Shown: positions 9,508 through 18,930, counted from the first letter of the stretch. The stretch: 64,000 bases of DNA from Shewanella gaetbuli (GCF_023284065.1 NZ_JAKIKP010000002.1:372001-436000), one strand, 5' to 3'. Made by a program: numbers and translations. The notes: a model not told the origin generated them from the sequence alone.

Positions 9508-10734
9508 ATGAATACCTATTTAGTTGGCGGCGCAGTACGCGACAAATTACTGGGCCTTCCTATCAAAGATAAAGACTATGTTGTAGTTGGTAGTAGCGTT
9601 GATGAAATGCTGGCTTTGGGTTACCAACAGGTGGGTAAAGACTTCCCGGTTTTTTTACACCCCAAAACTCAACAAGAATATGCGTTAGCTCGCACTGAAC
9701 GTAAAACTGGCACGGGTTACCAAGGGTTCAGCTGCGATGCCTCAAAGAGTGTCACTTTAGAGCAAGATTTATTGCGAAGGGATTTAACCATTAATGCTAT
9801 TGCACAAAGCAATAATGGTGACTTAGTCGACCCATACAATGGGGTAAACGATATCAACAATAAAGTATTACGCCATGTGTCAGATGCATTTGTAGAAGAT
9901 CCACTAAGGGTGTTACGCGTGGCGCGATTTGCCGCCAGATTCCATCAACTAGGGTTTACCATCGCCCCTGAAACAGTCGAATTGATGAAGCAAATAGCGG
10001 TATCAGGTGAGTTATCACACTTAACCCCTGAGCGAGTTTGGCAAGAGATCGATAAAGTGTTAGATGGACAGCATCCAGAGATCTTTTTTCAAGTTTTACG
10101 CGATACTGACGCATTGGCGGTCATTCTGCCTGAAATTGACAATTTGTTCGGTATACCTCAACCAGAAAAATGGCACCCTGAAATTGATACCGGTATCCAT
10201 ACCCTATTAGTGCTTGCCGCCGCGAGTAAATTATCAACGGACAAAGCAGTAAGGTTTGCGGCATTAACTCATGATGTGGGTAAAGCCCTCAGCCCAAAAG
10301 CAACGTTACCTAAACATCATGGTCACGGCCAAAAAGGCATTAGCATTATTAAAGCCTTATGCAAAAGACTTAGGGTGCAAAACGAATACAGAGACTTGGC
10401 GGTACTTGTCAGCGATCAGCATCAGAATATACACAATGCGTTTGAATTAAAGCCCGAAACAATCATCAAAATATTCGACAAAACTGACTTGTGGCGTAAG
10501 CCTCACCGACTTGAGCAGCTACTAATTTGTTGCCATGCTGATATGCAAGGACGAACGGGGTTTGAACAAGCTAGCTACCCTCAGCGTGAATATTTAACTG
10601 CCTGTTTTGATGTAGCTAAAAAGGTTGATGTGCAGGATATTATTGGCCAAGGTTTTAAAGGAGCAGATATAAAGCAACAACTGTATTTGACTCGAATAGA
10701 GCAAGTTAAAATCTTAAAAAACAATCTTAAATAA
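9508..10734 (+). CDS. cca: CCA-adding tRNA nucleotidyltransferase
   Basis: Cca adds or repairs the 3'-CCA end of tRNAs. The 409-residue protein begins [20 protein letters not shown], the class II nucleotidyltransferase GG...R motif, followed by the catalytic KDYVVVG strand and [10 protein letters not shown]. The HD-domain signature [10 protein letters not shown] lies near residue 255. It is therefore the gammaproteobacterial type that also has phosphohydrolase activity. I chose the ATG at 9508 because it aligns with the E. coli start; the longer frame from 9424 reads through probable promoter sequence. The gene is divergent from gspA-gspB. Confidence 0.96.
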   Translation: MNTYLVGGAVRDKLLGLPIKDKDYVVVGSSVDEMLALGYQQVGKDFPVFLHPKTQQEYALARTERKTGTGYQGFSCDASKSVTLEQDLLRRDLTINAIAQSNNGDLVDPYNGVNDINNKVLRHVSDAFVEDPLRVLRVARFAARFHQLGFTIAPETVELMKQIAVSGELSHLTPERVWQEIDKVLDGQHPEIFFQVLRDTDALAVILPEIDNLFGIPQPEKWHPEIDTGIHTLLVLAAASKLSTDKAVRFAALTHDVGKALSPKATLPKHHGHGQKGISIIKALCKRLRVQNEYRDLAVLVSDQHQNIHNAFELKPETIIKIFDKTDLWRKPHRLEQLLICCHADMQGRTGFEQASYPQREYLTACFDVAKKVDVQDIIGQGFKGADIKQQLYLTRIEQVKILKNNLK

Positions 10735-10928
10735 TACCCTCGACACTATGGCTTATACTGCTATTTTTAAGGTATTTAGAGGAAAAATCACTAATATCAG
10801 CAAATTTGCCGCTAAAATCGCCTAATAGCTTGCTAAACACTTGCATTTTTAATTTATTTAACTAGTTTAAGTAAAGAATTTCATATTTGCCTCTAGCAAA
10901 TACAGAAATGTGTGACATAATTATGCCG

Positions 10929-10956
10929 TTGCAAAAGCAGAGGCTTTTGCTATAAA
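10929..10956 (+). promoter_or_regulatory. Promoter of the lpp-type gene, with internal palindrome
   Basis: TTGCAA (10929-10934), a 16-base spacer and TATAAA (10951-10956) preceded by TGC form a good sigma-70 promoter with an extended -10. The spacer contains the palindrome GCAAAAGC/GCTTTTGC (10931-10938 and 10943-10950), which could be an operator. The remaining gap from 10735 shows only a short ATTTGC/GCAAAT hairpin near 10890 and no gene. Confidence 0.65.
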
Positions 10957-10985
10957 ACTCCAACCTATATTTAAGGGATTTACCC

Positions 10986-11252
10986 ATGAACAAAAAAGTA
11001 CTGATGATTGCTGGTGTTGCCATGACTGCTTTACTAGGTGGCTGTGCAAACACTACTGCTTTAGAAGAAAGTGTTGCTAATTTAGGTAACAAAGTTGACC
11101 AATTATCTGCAGAAGTTGGTTCATTAAAGTCTGAGCAAAGCAAATTATCTGCTGACGTTAAAGGCGCTAAAGCAGCATCTATGGACGCTCAAGCTGAAGC
11201 TAAACGTGCTAACGACCGTTTAGACAACATGGCTTCTTCTTACAAAAAGTAA
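10986..11252 (+). CDS. lpp: Lpp-family murein lipoprotein
   Basis: An 88-residue small lipoprotein. It has a Lys-rich N-terminus, a hydrophobic signal segment and lipobox LLGGC (Cys20). An Ala/Leu heptad coiled coil follows (LGNKVDQLSAEVGSLKSEQ...), with a C-terminal Tyr-Lys-Lys. In the Lpp family the coiled coil trimerises and the terminal Lys can be joined to peptidoglycan. The strong promoter, ribosome-binding site (AAGGG) and terminator suit a very abundant single-gene transcript. The chain is about ten residues longer than E. coli Lpp. Whether the terminal Lys is actually cross-linked cannot be seen here. Confidence 0.9.
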   Translation: MNKKVLMIAGVAMTALLGGCANTTALEESVANLGNKVDQLSAEVGSLKSEQSKLSADVKGAKAASMDAQAEAKRANDRLDNMASSYKK

Positions 11253-11294
11253 GAAAAACGAAAAAAATTAGCTTATTTTAATAGGTTGATTATT

Positions 11295-11355
11295 AGGGCT
11301 TGATGATAAATTAGCTGTAATACAGCATAATTTAAATCAAGCCTTAATTGTTTTT
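11295..11355 (+). terminator. Long nested hairpin terminator after the lpp-type gene
   Basis: The outer stem GGCTTGAT (11297-11304) pairs with ATCAAGCC (11336-11343). An inner stem AATTAGCTGT pairs with ACAGCATAATT with one bulge. TTAATTGTTTTTAT follows. This is a likely terminator for the lpp-type gene and is larger than the others in the window. Confidence 0.7.
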
Positions 11356-11392
11356 ATACTCCGCATTGCACTTAACCGTTACAGACCCAACA

Positions 11393-12232
11393 TCACGCCT
11401 GCTTCAACACCAATACGGTAAATTCACACTTCAATGCTGATATCGCGTTGGATCTTACATTGTGTCTAACTTCATCATTGGCACGCCAAGCAAAAATAGC
11501 ACTGTCTAATAAGCTTAACGCTTGATCACCTGTTACATCAGTTGTAAATGATACCGTTTGCTCAGACTCGACCACTAACCGTTTAGGGATATTTAACTGG
11601 GCAGACTTTTCAGCCAATTCGCCATAGACTTGCTGTTTGATTTGCCACAAATGTTGATGAGTAGGCTGAATCAACACAATTCGACCATCAGGCTTTAACA
11701 CTCTAATACATTCTTGCCCTTTTAATGGCGCATCAAATATCGTCACAACATCCATCGACTCATCGGCAAATGGCAACATTTTCATGGTACTGAATATTAA
11801 TGTTGCAGGAACACTCGCCTTCGATGCTGCAAATAAGGCATTTTCAGCATCTGAAACGCCATAGGCTGTTATATTAAGTTCAGGGGAGTTCTGGGTAATA
11901 AACTGTTCCACTTTAGTCAAATAAAAACCATCCATACATTGATAGTCTAGCCAGTTAACCTGTGCTGATGCGCTATTTAATACCTCTGAAACCGTTTGCT
12001 GAAGACACGCGACCAATGGCTGAAATAGACCGCTTTGTAATAAAAACTGCCGAGCGCGCATTTGCTGTCGAGTCATTGATGATTGCGGCGATTTAGCCTT
12101 CACTTTTACGATGGGGTAATAACCTTGCGCGTTGACATCAAAATGATGTTTTGCATCACAATACAACCCTTTTGATGCAGGGTGCTGATGAAGAGATTGT
12201 TTACAAGTTGGACAAATTAAAGGCAATGACAT
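11393..12232 (-). CDS. rlmA: RlmA-like 23S rRNA (G745-N1) methyltransferase homologue
   Basis: A 279-residue protein. The N-terminal zinc ribbon has CPTC...C...H spacing (residues about 6-27), then the RlmA-type linker with MRARQFLLQSG, then a methyltransferase-like domain. RlmA methylates N1 of G745 in 23S rRNA using SAM. The SAM-binding motif I, LDIGCGEGYYT in E. coli, here reads LDYQCMDGFYLT, losing two of the three glycines; later strands (VLKPDGRIVLIQP and FAWRA) are conserved. It may be an active divergent enzyme or one that has lost catalysis. The ATG at 12232 is preferred over 12256 because it starts directly with the zinc-ribbon sequence. It is on the minus strand after uppP, beyond a terminator-like hairpin. 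Confidence 0.8.
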   Translation of the reverse strand: MSLPLICPTCKQSLHQHPASKGLYCDAKHHFDVNAQGYYPIVKVKAKSPQSSMTRQQMRARQFLLQSGLFQPLVACLQQTVSEVLNSASAQVNWLDYQCMDGFYLTKVEQFITQNSPELNITAYGVSDAENALFAASKASVPATLIFSTMKMLPFADESMDVVTIFDAPLKGQECIRVLKPDGRIVLIQPTHQHLWQIKQQVYGELAEKSAQLNIPKRLVVESEQTVSFTTDVTGDQALSLLDSAIFAWRANDEVRHNVRSNAISALKCEFTVLVLKQA

Positions 12233-12286
12233 AACGAGGTTCCAAAGGCCGAACAATTTTAAGATGAAAGTGAATATCGCAAATGC

Positions 12287-12315
12287 GAAAAAAGTCGGGT
12301 TATTGCCCGACTTTC
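12287..12315 (-). terminator. Intrinsic terminator of the folB-folK-uppP unit
   Basis: On the minus strand AAAGTCGGG pairs with CCCGACTTT around a six-base loop, and a run of T follows (the plus strand shows GAAAAAAGTCGGG). It lies 25 bases after the uppP stop and separates it from rlmA. Confidence 0.85.
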
Positions 12316-12339
12316 TCAGTTAAATATGCGGCTAAATGA

Positions 12340-13140
12340 TTATAAAAATATAAAGCCACATAACACTGCACCTAGTGTAAGACGATAAAGTACAAATGGT
12401 GTCATACCGATACGGCTAATTAATTTTAAAAATAAGAAAATACAAGTATAGGCCGCAATAAACGACATTACGACACCTAAGCCCATCGCATGATAATCAA
12501 CGGCTTCTTGGCCAGAAATAATATCTTTTGACATCAATAATGCCGCCCCTGAAATAACAGGAATAGACATTAAAAATGAAAATCGTGCCGCAGCTTCTTT
12601 GGTTAATCCCAGCATTAATGCTGCTGTAATGGTGATTCCTGAACGCGAAGTTCCAGGAATTAATGCAATGGCTTGAGCAAAACCAATCATCAATGCCTTA
12701 CGCCAACCGGTTTGATACTCGGTCAATTCGTTACGAGACATTTTATCACCAACCCATAATAATAAGCCAAATACCACGGTAGAGATGGCAATAACCCCAG
12801 GGCCACGAAGATAGGTTTCAATCATCCCTTTAAAGGCAAAACCAAATACCACCGCAGGAATGGTAGCCAATAATATCCACCACGCTAATTTACTATCGTC
12901 GTTATGTTGGCCTTTAAAAATACTGTTAACCCACGCGGATATCATCACGCCAATTTCTTTGCGAAAATAAATAATCACCGCCAATAACGAACCCAGGTGC
13001 ACTGCAACGTCAAAGGATAAACCTTGATCTTCCCAGCCTAAAATTTGCGAAGGTAAAATAAGGTGAGCAGAACTCGAAATAGGTAAAAACTCTGTTAAGC
13101 CTTGAATAATGGCCAGTAAAATAACCTGTAAGGTATCCAT
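12340..13140 (-). CDS. uppP: Undecaprenyl-diphosphate phosphatase
   Basis: UppP (BacA) removes a phosphate from undecaprenyl diphosphate to recycle the lipid carrier for peptidoglycan and other wall polymers. It is an inner-membrane protein of 266 residues, the usual length, with about eight helices. Both signature segments are present: [15 protein letters not shown] near the N-terminus and [17 protein letters not shown] in the middle, with the catalytic Glu, His, Ser and Arg. It lies 23 bases behind folK on the minus strand and ends in an intrinsic terminator. Confidence 0.97.
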   Translation of the reverse strand: MDTLQVILLAIIQGLTEFLPISSSAHLILPSQILGWEDQGLSFDVAVHLGSLLAVIIYFRKEIGVMISAWVNSIFKGQHNDDSKLAWWILLATIPAVVFGFAFKGMIETYLRGPGVIAISTVVFGLLLWVGDKMSRNELTEYQTGWRKALMIGFAQAIALIPGTSRSGITITAALMLGLTKEAAARFSFLMSIPVISGAALLMSKDIISGQEAVDYHAMGLGVVMSFIAAYTCIFLFLKLISRIGMTPFVLYRLTLGAVLCGFIFL

Positions 13141-13163
13141 GGTTAATTAAATCACTCCGAAAT

Positions 13164-13664
13164 TTAACGTAATTGGTGGGGTAAACTAAACGTTATTGGC
13201 CAAATTTTTTGGCTGGTTTTATCAAATTCATTCCACAAGGAATGATAACTTTGCTTCACAATAGGATGAATTAACTCTGGCACTAGCTCTGATAAAGGCC
13301 ACAATACAAACGCATTAAACAGAATTTCACCTCTAGGCAACTCAACCGGTTGCTGTGTCACCACATCATCATAAAGTAATAGGTCAATGTCTAAACTACG
13401 AGGGCTAAATTTTTTCTCCCCTTTAATTCGGCCATTATCTTGTTCAATCATTTTAAACGTGGCGACAACCTCTGCTATTGATAATTCAGTTTGAGCACTT
13501 GCCACCATATTTAAAAAGTTTGTCCCTTTAAAGCCAACAGATTCACTTTCAAACACGCGTGATAGGGTGAGCTTGCCAAAATGTTGCTGTAAATCTAATA
13601 AGCCGGCTTTAAGGTGTTGCTCAGGTTCAATGTTAGTGCCTAAGCTAATATAAATAGTTGCCAT
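13164..13664 (-). CDS. folK: 6-hydroxymethyl-7,8-dihydropterin pyrophosphokinase
   Basis: FolK transfers pyrophosphate from ATP to 6-hydroxymethyl-dihydropterin in folate synthesis. The 166-residue protein opens with ISLGTNIEPEQHL and contains the family signature SPRSLDIDLLLYDD, which holds the magnesium-binding aspartates and ATP contacts. It follows folB by about 40 bases, so two consecutive steps of the folate pathway are co-oriented and probably co-transcribed. The chain has the usual length. Confidence 0.95.
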   Translation of the reverse strand: MATIYISLGTNIEPEQHLKAGLLDLQQHFGKLTLSRVFESESVGFKGTNFLNMVASAQTELSIAEVVATFKMIEQDNGRIKGEKKFSPRSLDIDLLLYDDVVTQQPVELPRGEILFNAFVLWPLSELVPELIHPIVKQSYHSLWNEFDKTSQKIWPITFSLPHQLR

Positions 13665-13705
13665 TAAATCTTCTATTCCACGCCATTAAGATTGGGTAAG
13701 TGCCA

Positions 13706-14059
13706 TTAAATTGAGCCGCGTTCTATTTCAACGCCAACAGATGAAGCATGTGGCACCGCACCGGGCTTCATAACCACCACTTTAACCCATGGCACGTTAA
13801 ATTCAGTGAGCAAGCATTGAGCAATCATTTCAGCAACGGTTTCAATTAGTTCGATAGGCTTTTCAGTAATCAGCGCAGTTAATTTGTTTGATACTGTTTC
13901 ATAACATAATGCGTGTTGATAATCGTCACTGCTGGCCGCTAATCTATTATCCCAAGCCATATCTAAGTCAATTAATAGGGTTTGATGGATTTTCTTTTCC
14001 CATTCGTAGATGCCGATTACAGTTTCTATTTTTAACTGCCTAATAAGCACTTTATCCAT
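13706..14059 (-). CDS. folB: Dihydroneopterin aldolase
   Basis: FolB converts 7,8-dihydroneopterin to 6-hydroxymethyl-7,8-dihydropterin. The 117-residue protein has the family pattern: LIRQLKIETVIGIYEWE at the N-terminus, with the substrate-binding Glu, and KPGAVPHASSVGVEIER at the C-terminus, with the catalytic Lys. A GGGAGG ribosome-binding site precedes the ATG on the minus strand. It is the first gene of a folB-folK-uppP unit and is divergent from plsY, with about 240 bases between them. Confidence 0.96.
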   Translation of the reverse strand: MDKVLIRQLKIETVIGIYEWEKKIHQTLLIDLDMAWDNRLAASSDDYQHALCYETVSNKLTALITEKPIELIETVAEMIAQCLLTEFNVPWVKVVVMKPGAVPHASSVGVEIERGSI

Positions 14060-14302
14060 ATAAGCCTCCCTAAAAGCCTTTTAGCTAACTAAATGTAAAA
14101 TTAATTACATATAAACCGTGATAATCTGCCCTTTAGCTCTTTTTCCTAGCAACGTAAAGCAGTAGGATAAGCCAATGTAAAAACGATGCTAGCGAATTAA
14201 ATTCACTCAAAATGCGTTTTTGAATTATTGCAAAATGATTTGCAGCAGCGCTCAATTAAATTCTTTGCGCGATAATACCCTAAGAAGAGTAAGGAAACCA
14301 AT

Positions 14303-14914
14303 TTGAACACCATAACCATCACCATTTTGATGATAATTCTTGCCTATTTGGCAGGTTCTATCTCAAGTGCGATATTGGTTTGTAAAATGAGAGGCTTACC
14401 CGACCCTCGCCAACATGGTTCAGGTAATCCTGGTGCCACCAATGTTTTACGCATTGGCGGAGTAAGCTCTGCAGTGTTAGTGCTGTTTTTTGATATGCTC
14501 AAAGGGGCTTTGCCATCATATCTGAGTTATTTAATGGGGCTAGATGCAGTTTCTTTAGGGTTGATTGCCGTAGCTGCCTGTATTGGCCATATCTATCCGG
14601 TATTTTTCCAGTTTAAAGGTGGCAAAGGGGTCGCAACCGCTTTTGGGGCAATGGCACCAATCGGCCACGACTTAGCGCTTTGCTTAATTGCAACATGGAT
14701 AGTCTTTGTATTATTTACCCGTTATTCATCCGTTGCAGCAATGGCAACAGCGGTGTTAGCACCGGTTTATACTTGGTGGCTAGATGAACGATTTGTGCTG
14801 CCGGTAGCCATGCTTTCCACTATTATCTTAATTCGCCACAAAGATAATATTGAGCGGTTACGTATTGGTGAAGAAAGTAAGGTATCAAGAAAGCGCAGTA
14901 ACAAACAAGCTTAG
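14303..14914 (+). CDS. plsY: Glycerol-3-phosphate acyltransferase PlsY
   Basis: PlsY moves an acyl group from acyl-phosphate to glycerol-3-phosphate, the first step of phospholipid synthesis. It is an inner-membrane protein of 203 residues with about five helices. The motifs are [15 protein letters not shown] (phosphate-binding) and [12 protein letters not shown]. The start is a TTG at 14303 with AAGGA 7 bases upstream; no in-frame ATG precedes the first membrane helix, so the rare start codon appears real. It is convergent with tsaD, and a short MITE-like hairpin separates the two. Confidence 0.95.
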   Translation: MNTITITILMIILAYLAGSISSAILVCKMRGLPDPRQHGSGNPGATNVLRIGGVSSAVLVLFFDMLKGALPSYLSYLMGLDAVSLGLIAVAACIGHIYPVFFQFKGGKGVATAFGAMAPIGHDLALCLIATWIVFVLFTRYSSVAAMATAVLAPVYTWWLDERFVLPVAMLSTIILIRHKDNIERLRIGEESKVSRKRSNKQA

Positions 14915-14946
14915 CCATTGCGACTAAGCTTTGTTTTAAGAGTTTA

Positions 14947-14992
14947 TACCAATCACGCTAAGTAAATGTTCAGTTATTTATTACGGTTGGTA
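14947..14992. repeat. 46-bp two-ended remnant of the MITE-like element at 55779
   Basis: It begins TACCAATCACGCTAAGTAAA and ends TTATTTATTACGGTTGGTA. These match, with few changes, the left and right ends of the 160-base element at 55779-55938, while the whole centre is missing. The two ends pair to form a hairpin between the convergent plsY and tsaD genes, where it may also act as a terminator. Confidence 0.65.
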
Positions 14993-14997
14993 CTAAA

Positions 14998-16011
14998 TTA
15001 TACCGCAGGTAAAGTATCTAAAGGCCAACGAGGTACACCTTTAACAGCCAAGTCTTCAACTTGACCTGCTTTTAATCTTTGTAAGCCTGCGTAAGCGATC
15101 ATTGCCCCGTTGTCGGTACAAAACTCACCACGTGGATAATAAACCTTGCCGCCTAAATCTTGCATCATTTGCGCAAGAGACTCTCGTAAACGAGTATTAG
15201 CACTTACACCACCGGCAATCACTAAACGCTTATAGCCTGTTTGTTTTAGCGCACGCTTACATTTAATCGCTAAAGTATCAACAACAGCCTCTTCAAACGC
15301 ACGTGCAATATTGGCGCGCGTTTGCTCATCATCAGGCTCAGCAGCAATAGTATTTGCAGCAAAGGTTTTTAAACCAGAAAAACTGAAGTTTAGTCCTGGT
15401 CTATCCGTCATAGGACGTGGAAACTTATAGCCAGCATCAACACCTTTAGCAGCAAGTTTGGCCAGCCTAGGGCCTCCTGGGTAATCTAACCCCATTAACT
15501 TAGCCGTTTTATCAAAGGCTTCACCTGCAGCATCATCAACAGATTCTCCCAATACAACATATTGGCCAATACCATCAACTTGCACCAACATTGAATGTCC
15601 GCCAGAAACTAGCAAAGCCACAAAGGGAAATTCCGGTGCATCATCCTCTAGCATAGGCGCTAGTAAGTGTCCTTCCATATGATGCACACCTACAGCAGGT
15701 TTATTCCAAGCATAGGCCAGAGATCGCCCAACACACGCACCCACTAATAAAGCACCAATTAAGCCAGGGCCTTTAGTAAAAGCAATACCGTCAATATCAT
15801 CAATAGACGAATCAGCTTGCGTTAATGCCTGCTTGATTAAAGGAACAATTTTACGCACATGATCGCGCGACGCTAACTCCGGCACCACCCCACCATAGTC
15901 AGCATGAAGCTTCACTTGGCTATATAACACATGGGACAATAACCCTTGCTGATCATCATAAACAGCAATGCCCGTTTCATCACAAGAGGTTTCAATACCA
16001 ATAATGCGCAT
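14998..16011 (-). CDS. tsaD: tRNA N6-adenosine threonylcarbamoyltransferase TsaD
   Basis: TsaD, in the TsaBDE complex, transfers the threonylcarbamoyl group to A37 of ANN-decoding tRNAs. The 337-residue protein has the usual length. It starts [17 protein letters not shown] (ASKHA phosphate-1 motif), carries the metal-binding HMEGH motif near residue 111, [10 protein letters not shown], and [13 protein letters not shown]. The N-terminus is cytosolic with no signal peptide, against older annotations as a secreted glycoprotease. It is divergent from rpsU, as is common in this group. Confidence 0.97.
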   Translation of the reverse strand: MRIIGIETSCDETGIAVYDDQQGLLSHVLYSQVKLHADYGGVVPELASRDHVRKIVPLIKQALTQADSSIDDIDGIAFTKGPGLIGALLVGACVGRSLAYAWNKPAVGVHHMEGHLLAPMLEDDAPEFPFVALLVSGGHSMLVQVDGIGQYVVLGESVDDAAGEAFDKTAKLMGLDYPGGPRLAKLAAKGVDAGYKFPRPMTDRPGLNFSFSGLKTFAANTIAAEPDDEQTRANIARAFEEAVVDTLAIKCKRALKQTGYKRLVIAGGVSANTRLRESLAQMMQDLGGKVYYPRGEFCTDNGAMIAYAGLQRLKAGQVEDLAVKGVPRWPLDTLPAV

Positions 16012-16194
16012 AATGTTTTTTGTTCCTATAAAATTCAGCGGCTAATTCTAGCCGTTGCAACATATTTTCTCCACCAAAAATCGCCCTAGAATAAAACGAT
16101 CAATTTTGATCGCACTCAACGCTATAAAAACAATTACTTAAAGCCCGTCTTAGCAAACAACAAGCAAACTAATTTAGACAAAGTGAACAAGGGG

Positions 16195-16224
16195 TTTACA
16201 AGAGCCTATGTGTCGGTGTAAAAT
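16195..16224 (+). promoter_or_regulatory. Promoter of the rpsU-yqeY-dnaG cluster
   Basis: TTTACA (16195-16200) and TAAAAT (16219-16224) are separated by 18 bases and point to rpsU. The 336-base gap between tsaD and rpsU (16012-16347) holds no gene. It contains this promoter, an untranslated leader of about 115 bases, and presumably the divergent tsaD promoter, which I could not place. Confidence 0.6.
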
Positions 16225-16347
16225 TCCGCACCATTTTAATTAGCCTTTGGCTATTTATGGGGCTAAGTTAATCATTTAGATTGAGTCTAAGTTTTTAACT
16301 TAAAACATTAAATAACCAACTCAACTACACCTAAGGGGTGATGGCGT

Positions 16348-16563
16348 ATGCCAATTATTAAAGTACGTGAAAACGAACCATTCGACGTAGCACTTCGTCG
16401 TTTCAAGCGCTCTTGTGAAAAAGCTGGTATCTTAGCCGATGTACGTGCTCGTGAATTCTACGAGAAGCCAACTACTGCTCGTAAGCGCGCTAAAGCTGCT
16501 GCAGTTAAACGTCTAGCTAAGAAGCTTTCTCGCGAAAACGCACGTCGCGTACGTTTATACTAA
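16348..16563 (+). CDS. rpsU: 30S ribosomal protein S21
   Basis: A 71-residue, highly basic ribosomal protein that closely follows the gammaproteobacterial S21 sequence: [20 protein letters not shown] at the start and ENARRVRLY at the end. It binds the 30S subunit near the platform and helps initiation. AAGGGG lies about 10 bases upstream of the ATG. It is the first gene of the macromolecular-synthesis cluster and is followed after seven bases by the yqeY gene. Confidence 0.99.
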   Translation: MPIIKVRENEPFDVALRRFKRSCEKAGILADVRAREFYEKPTTARKRAKAAAVKRLAKKLSRENARRVRLY

Positions 16564-16570
16564 TCTTATT

Positions 16571-17014
16571 ATGAGCCTAGTCGATCAGCTAAAAGACCAA
16601 ATGAAAGTCGCTATGCGTGCTAAAGATAAAGTACGTTTAGGCACTATTCGTTTGGCACTTTCCGCCATCAAACAAGTTGAAGTGGATACCCGCGAAACTG
16701 TTAATGATGAACAAGCGATAGCTATCTTAACCAAAATGGTCAAGCAACGTCGCGATTCAATTGCTCAATATGAAGCAGCGAATCGTCCAGAGCTTGCCGC
16801 CGCTGAGGCTGCTGAAGTTGAAGTTATTGAAACTTTTCTTCCTAAGCCACTAACTGAAGATGAAGTTGCAGCTATTATTGATGCAACAATCGCTAAAGTT
16901 GGCGCGGCATCCATGGCGGACATGGGCAAAGTAATGGGAGCATTAAAATCTGAAGTTCAAGGCCGTGCAGATATGGGCGCTATTGGTGCTTTAATCCGCG
17001 CTAAATTGAAATAA
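16571..17014 (+). CDS. GatB/YqeY domain protein
   Basis: A 147-residue protein of the YqeY family, related to the helical tail domain of GatB, the tRNA-dependent amidotransferase B subunit. It contains the typical MRAKDKVRLGTIRLALSAIK, ETFLPKPLTEDEV and DMGKVMGALKSEVQGRADMG segments. Its role is not established; tRNA binding has been suggested from the GatB relation. It lies between rpsU and dnaG, a frequent position for this family, and a hairpin terminator follows 20 bases later. Confidence 0.93.
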   Translation: MSLVDQLKDQMKVAMRAKDKVRLGTIRLALSAIKQVEVDTRETVNDEQAIAILTKMVKQRRDSIAQYEAANRPELAAAEAAEVEVIETFLPKPLTEDEVAAIIDATIAKVGAASMADMGKVMGALKSEVQGRADMGAIGALIRAKLK

Positions 17015-17033
17015 TTCGTTTTTAATGTTGAAT

Positions 17034-17063
17034 AAGCCGTGCACCTGCACGGCTTGTTTGTTT
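17034..17063 (+). terminator. Terminator-like hairpin between yqeY and dnaG
   Basis: AAGCCGTGCA pairs with TGCACGGCTT around a tight CC centre and is followed by GTTTGTTT. It probably attenuates read-through into dnaG, giving far less primase than S21, as the equivalent terminator does in E. coli. Confidence 0.75.
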
Positions 17064-17103
17064 AAATTAATTGATAAAGTAACTTCGAGAAAAACAGCAA
17101 TCA

Positions 17104-18840
17104 ATGGCGATCCCTCGTGATTTTATCAATGAGCTTATAGCTCGTACTGACATAGTCGATCTAATCGATCGCAAAGTGCCGTTAAAGAAAGCCGGTAAGA
17201 ATCATTCGGCTTGTTGTCCTTTTCATAGCGAGAAATCGCCCTCTTTTACTGTCAGCAGAGACAAACAGTTTTACCACTGCTTCGGTTGTGGCGCACACGG
17301 CAATGCTATCGACTTTGTCATGGAGTACGACCGCTTAGAATTTGTTGATGCCATTGAAGAACTTGCTGGACAGTTAGGCTTGGATGTCCCCCGTGAACAA
17401 GGGAATGCAAAACGCCAAGATCATGGTTTAAGCCGTGATTTATATGAATTAATGGACGAAGCTAGCTTATATTTTCAAAGCCAGCTTAGACAACATAAAG
17501 ACAAACAAAAAGTGCTTGATTACCTTGAGTTTAGAGGTTTATCAGAAGACGTTATTAAGCACTTCGGGATTGGGTTTGCACCCGACGGATGGGACGGACT
17601 ATTAGGCCGCTATCGTCAAAACCAAACCGCACAAGACAAATTATTAACTGCTGGCATGTTAATTCAAAATGACAGTGGTAAACGTTATGACCGCTTTCGC
17701 GATAGGTTAATGTTCCCTATTCGTGATCGAAGAGGACGCGTAATAGGCTTTGGTGGAAGAGTTTTAGGTGATGGCACCCCTAAATACTTGAATTCTCCAG
17801 AAACGCCCATATTTCATAAAGGCAATGAGCTTTATGGCCTATATGAGCTAAAGCAACGTCACCGAGACCCGCAACATGTATTAATTGTTGAAGGTTACAT
17901 GGACGTTGTCGCACTTGCTCAATTTGGCGTGGACTATGCTGTAGCCTCATTAGGAACATCAACCACGGCTGAACAGTTTCAGCTTTTGGTTCGTAGTGCA
18001 AAAGAAGTCATATGTTGTTATGACGGAGATAACGCAGGTAGAGAAGCAGCTTGGCGTTCTTTAGAAACCGCACTACCCTTATTAAAGCCAGGTGATCAGG
18101 TAAAGTTTATGTTTTTACCTCAGGGGGAAGACCCTGACACCATGGTCAGAAAAATCGGTAAAGATGCATTTGAAGCATTAATGCAACAAGCAATGCAGCT
18201 GCCAGAGTTTCTGTTTGACACATTAAGCTCGACCCATGGCGCTGATAAAGGTGCACTCGCCAAACAAGCCATGGCATTAATAGAAAAAGTACAAGACACT
18301 GTTTTACAAAATATACTGCTTGAAAACTTGTCGCACAAACTGGGCATGAATAGCAGTGAAGATTTAAAGAAAAAATTAGGCTTCGCGGAAAAGAAACCGC
18401 AGCCATTAAATGCCAAAGGTTTACAAGGCAGAGGAACGCCTCTAAGACTAGCGATAGCCTTATTAATACAACAACCTAGTTTAGGTTATGGCTTGGAACA
18501 GCAACCAGCATTAAACAAAATTCAAATGGCAGGCATTGAATTGCTTAACCATTTGCTTGAAGTAACTCGACATCAACAATTGAATAGCGCACAACTACTT
18601 GAAATGCATAGAGAGCACGAACAAAAGAGCACTCTAATGAAGCTAGCCCAATGGGACCATCAAGTGGCGGATGAAAATGTGTTGACCGAGTTTAAACAAA
18701 CCCTGATATGGCTGACTAACCAATATATCGAGCAGCGCTATCAGGAACTCAGTCTTAAACAGACTTTAACAAAAGCTGAAAAATTGCAGCTTATTAAGCT
18801 GATTTCAATAATGAAAGGCGTAGGTAAGCAACCTAAATAA
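17104..18840 (+). CDS. dnaG: DNA primase
   Basis: DnaG makes RNA primers at the replication fork. The 578-residue protein has the N-terminal zinc-binding domain (CPFH...C..C; HCFGCGAHG near residue 60), the RNA-polymerase-like core, and the TOPRIM domain with VEGYMDVVALAQFG and CCYDGDNAGREAAWR (catalytic Glu and Asp residues). The C-terminal helicase-interacting domain is about residues 440-578. The length matches the family. The ATG at 17104 follows a weak ribosome-binding site, consistent with low expression behind the terminator hairpin. Confidence 0.98.
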   Translation: MAIPRDFINELIARTDIVDLIDRKVPLKKAGKNHSACCPFHSEKSPSFTVSRDKQFYHCFGCGAHGNAIDFVMEYDRLEFVDAIEELAGQLGLDVPREQGNAKRQDHGLSRDLYELMDEASLYFQSQLRQHKDKQKVLDYLEFRGLSEDVIKHFGIGFAPDGWDGLLGRYRQNQTAQDKLLTAGMLIQNDSGKRYDRFRDRLMFPIRDRRGRVIGFGGRVLGDGTPKYLNSPETPIFHKGNELYGLYELKQRHRDPQHVLIVEGYMDVVALAQFGVDYAVASLGTSTTAEQFQLLVRSAKEVICCYDGDNAGREAAWRSLETALPLLKPGDQVKFMFLPQGEDPDTMVRKIGKDAFEALMQQAMQLPEFLFDTLSSTHGADKGALAKQAMALIEKVQDTVLQNILLENLSHKLGMNSSEDLKKKLGFAEKKPQPLNAKGLQGRGTPLRLAIALLIQQPSLGYGLEQQPALNKIQMAGIELLNHLLEVTRHQQLNSAQLLEMHREHEQKSTLMKLAQWDHQVADENVLTEFKQTLIWLTNQYIEQRYQELSLKQTLTKAEKLQLIKLISIMKGVGKQPK

Positions 18841-18901
18841 CCAAATTTTTATGGTTAAAACAACGCCATGGACTAGCTAAGCTTAGTCCACACAGCTATA
18901 A

Positions 18902-18930
18902 TTGACGATTTGCGCGACACCAAGTAAAAC
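18902..18930 (+). promoter_or_regulatory. Candidate sigma-70 promoter for rpoD
   Basis: TTGACG and TAAAAC with a 17-base spacer lie in the dnaG-rpoD gap, about 47 bases upstream of the rpoD ATG. This would give rpoD a promoter independent of the rpsU promoter. Confidence 0.5.
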
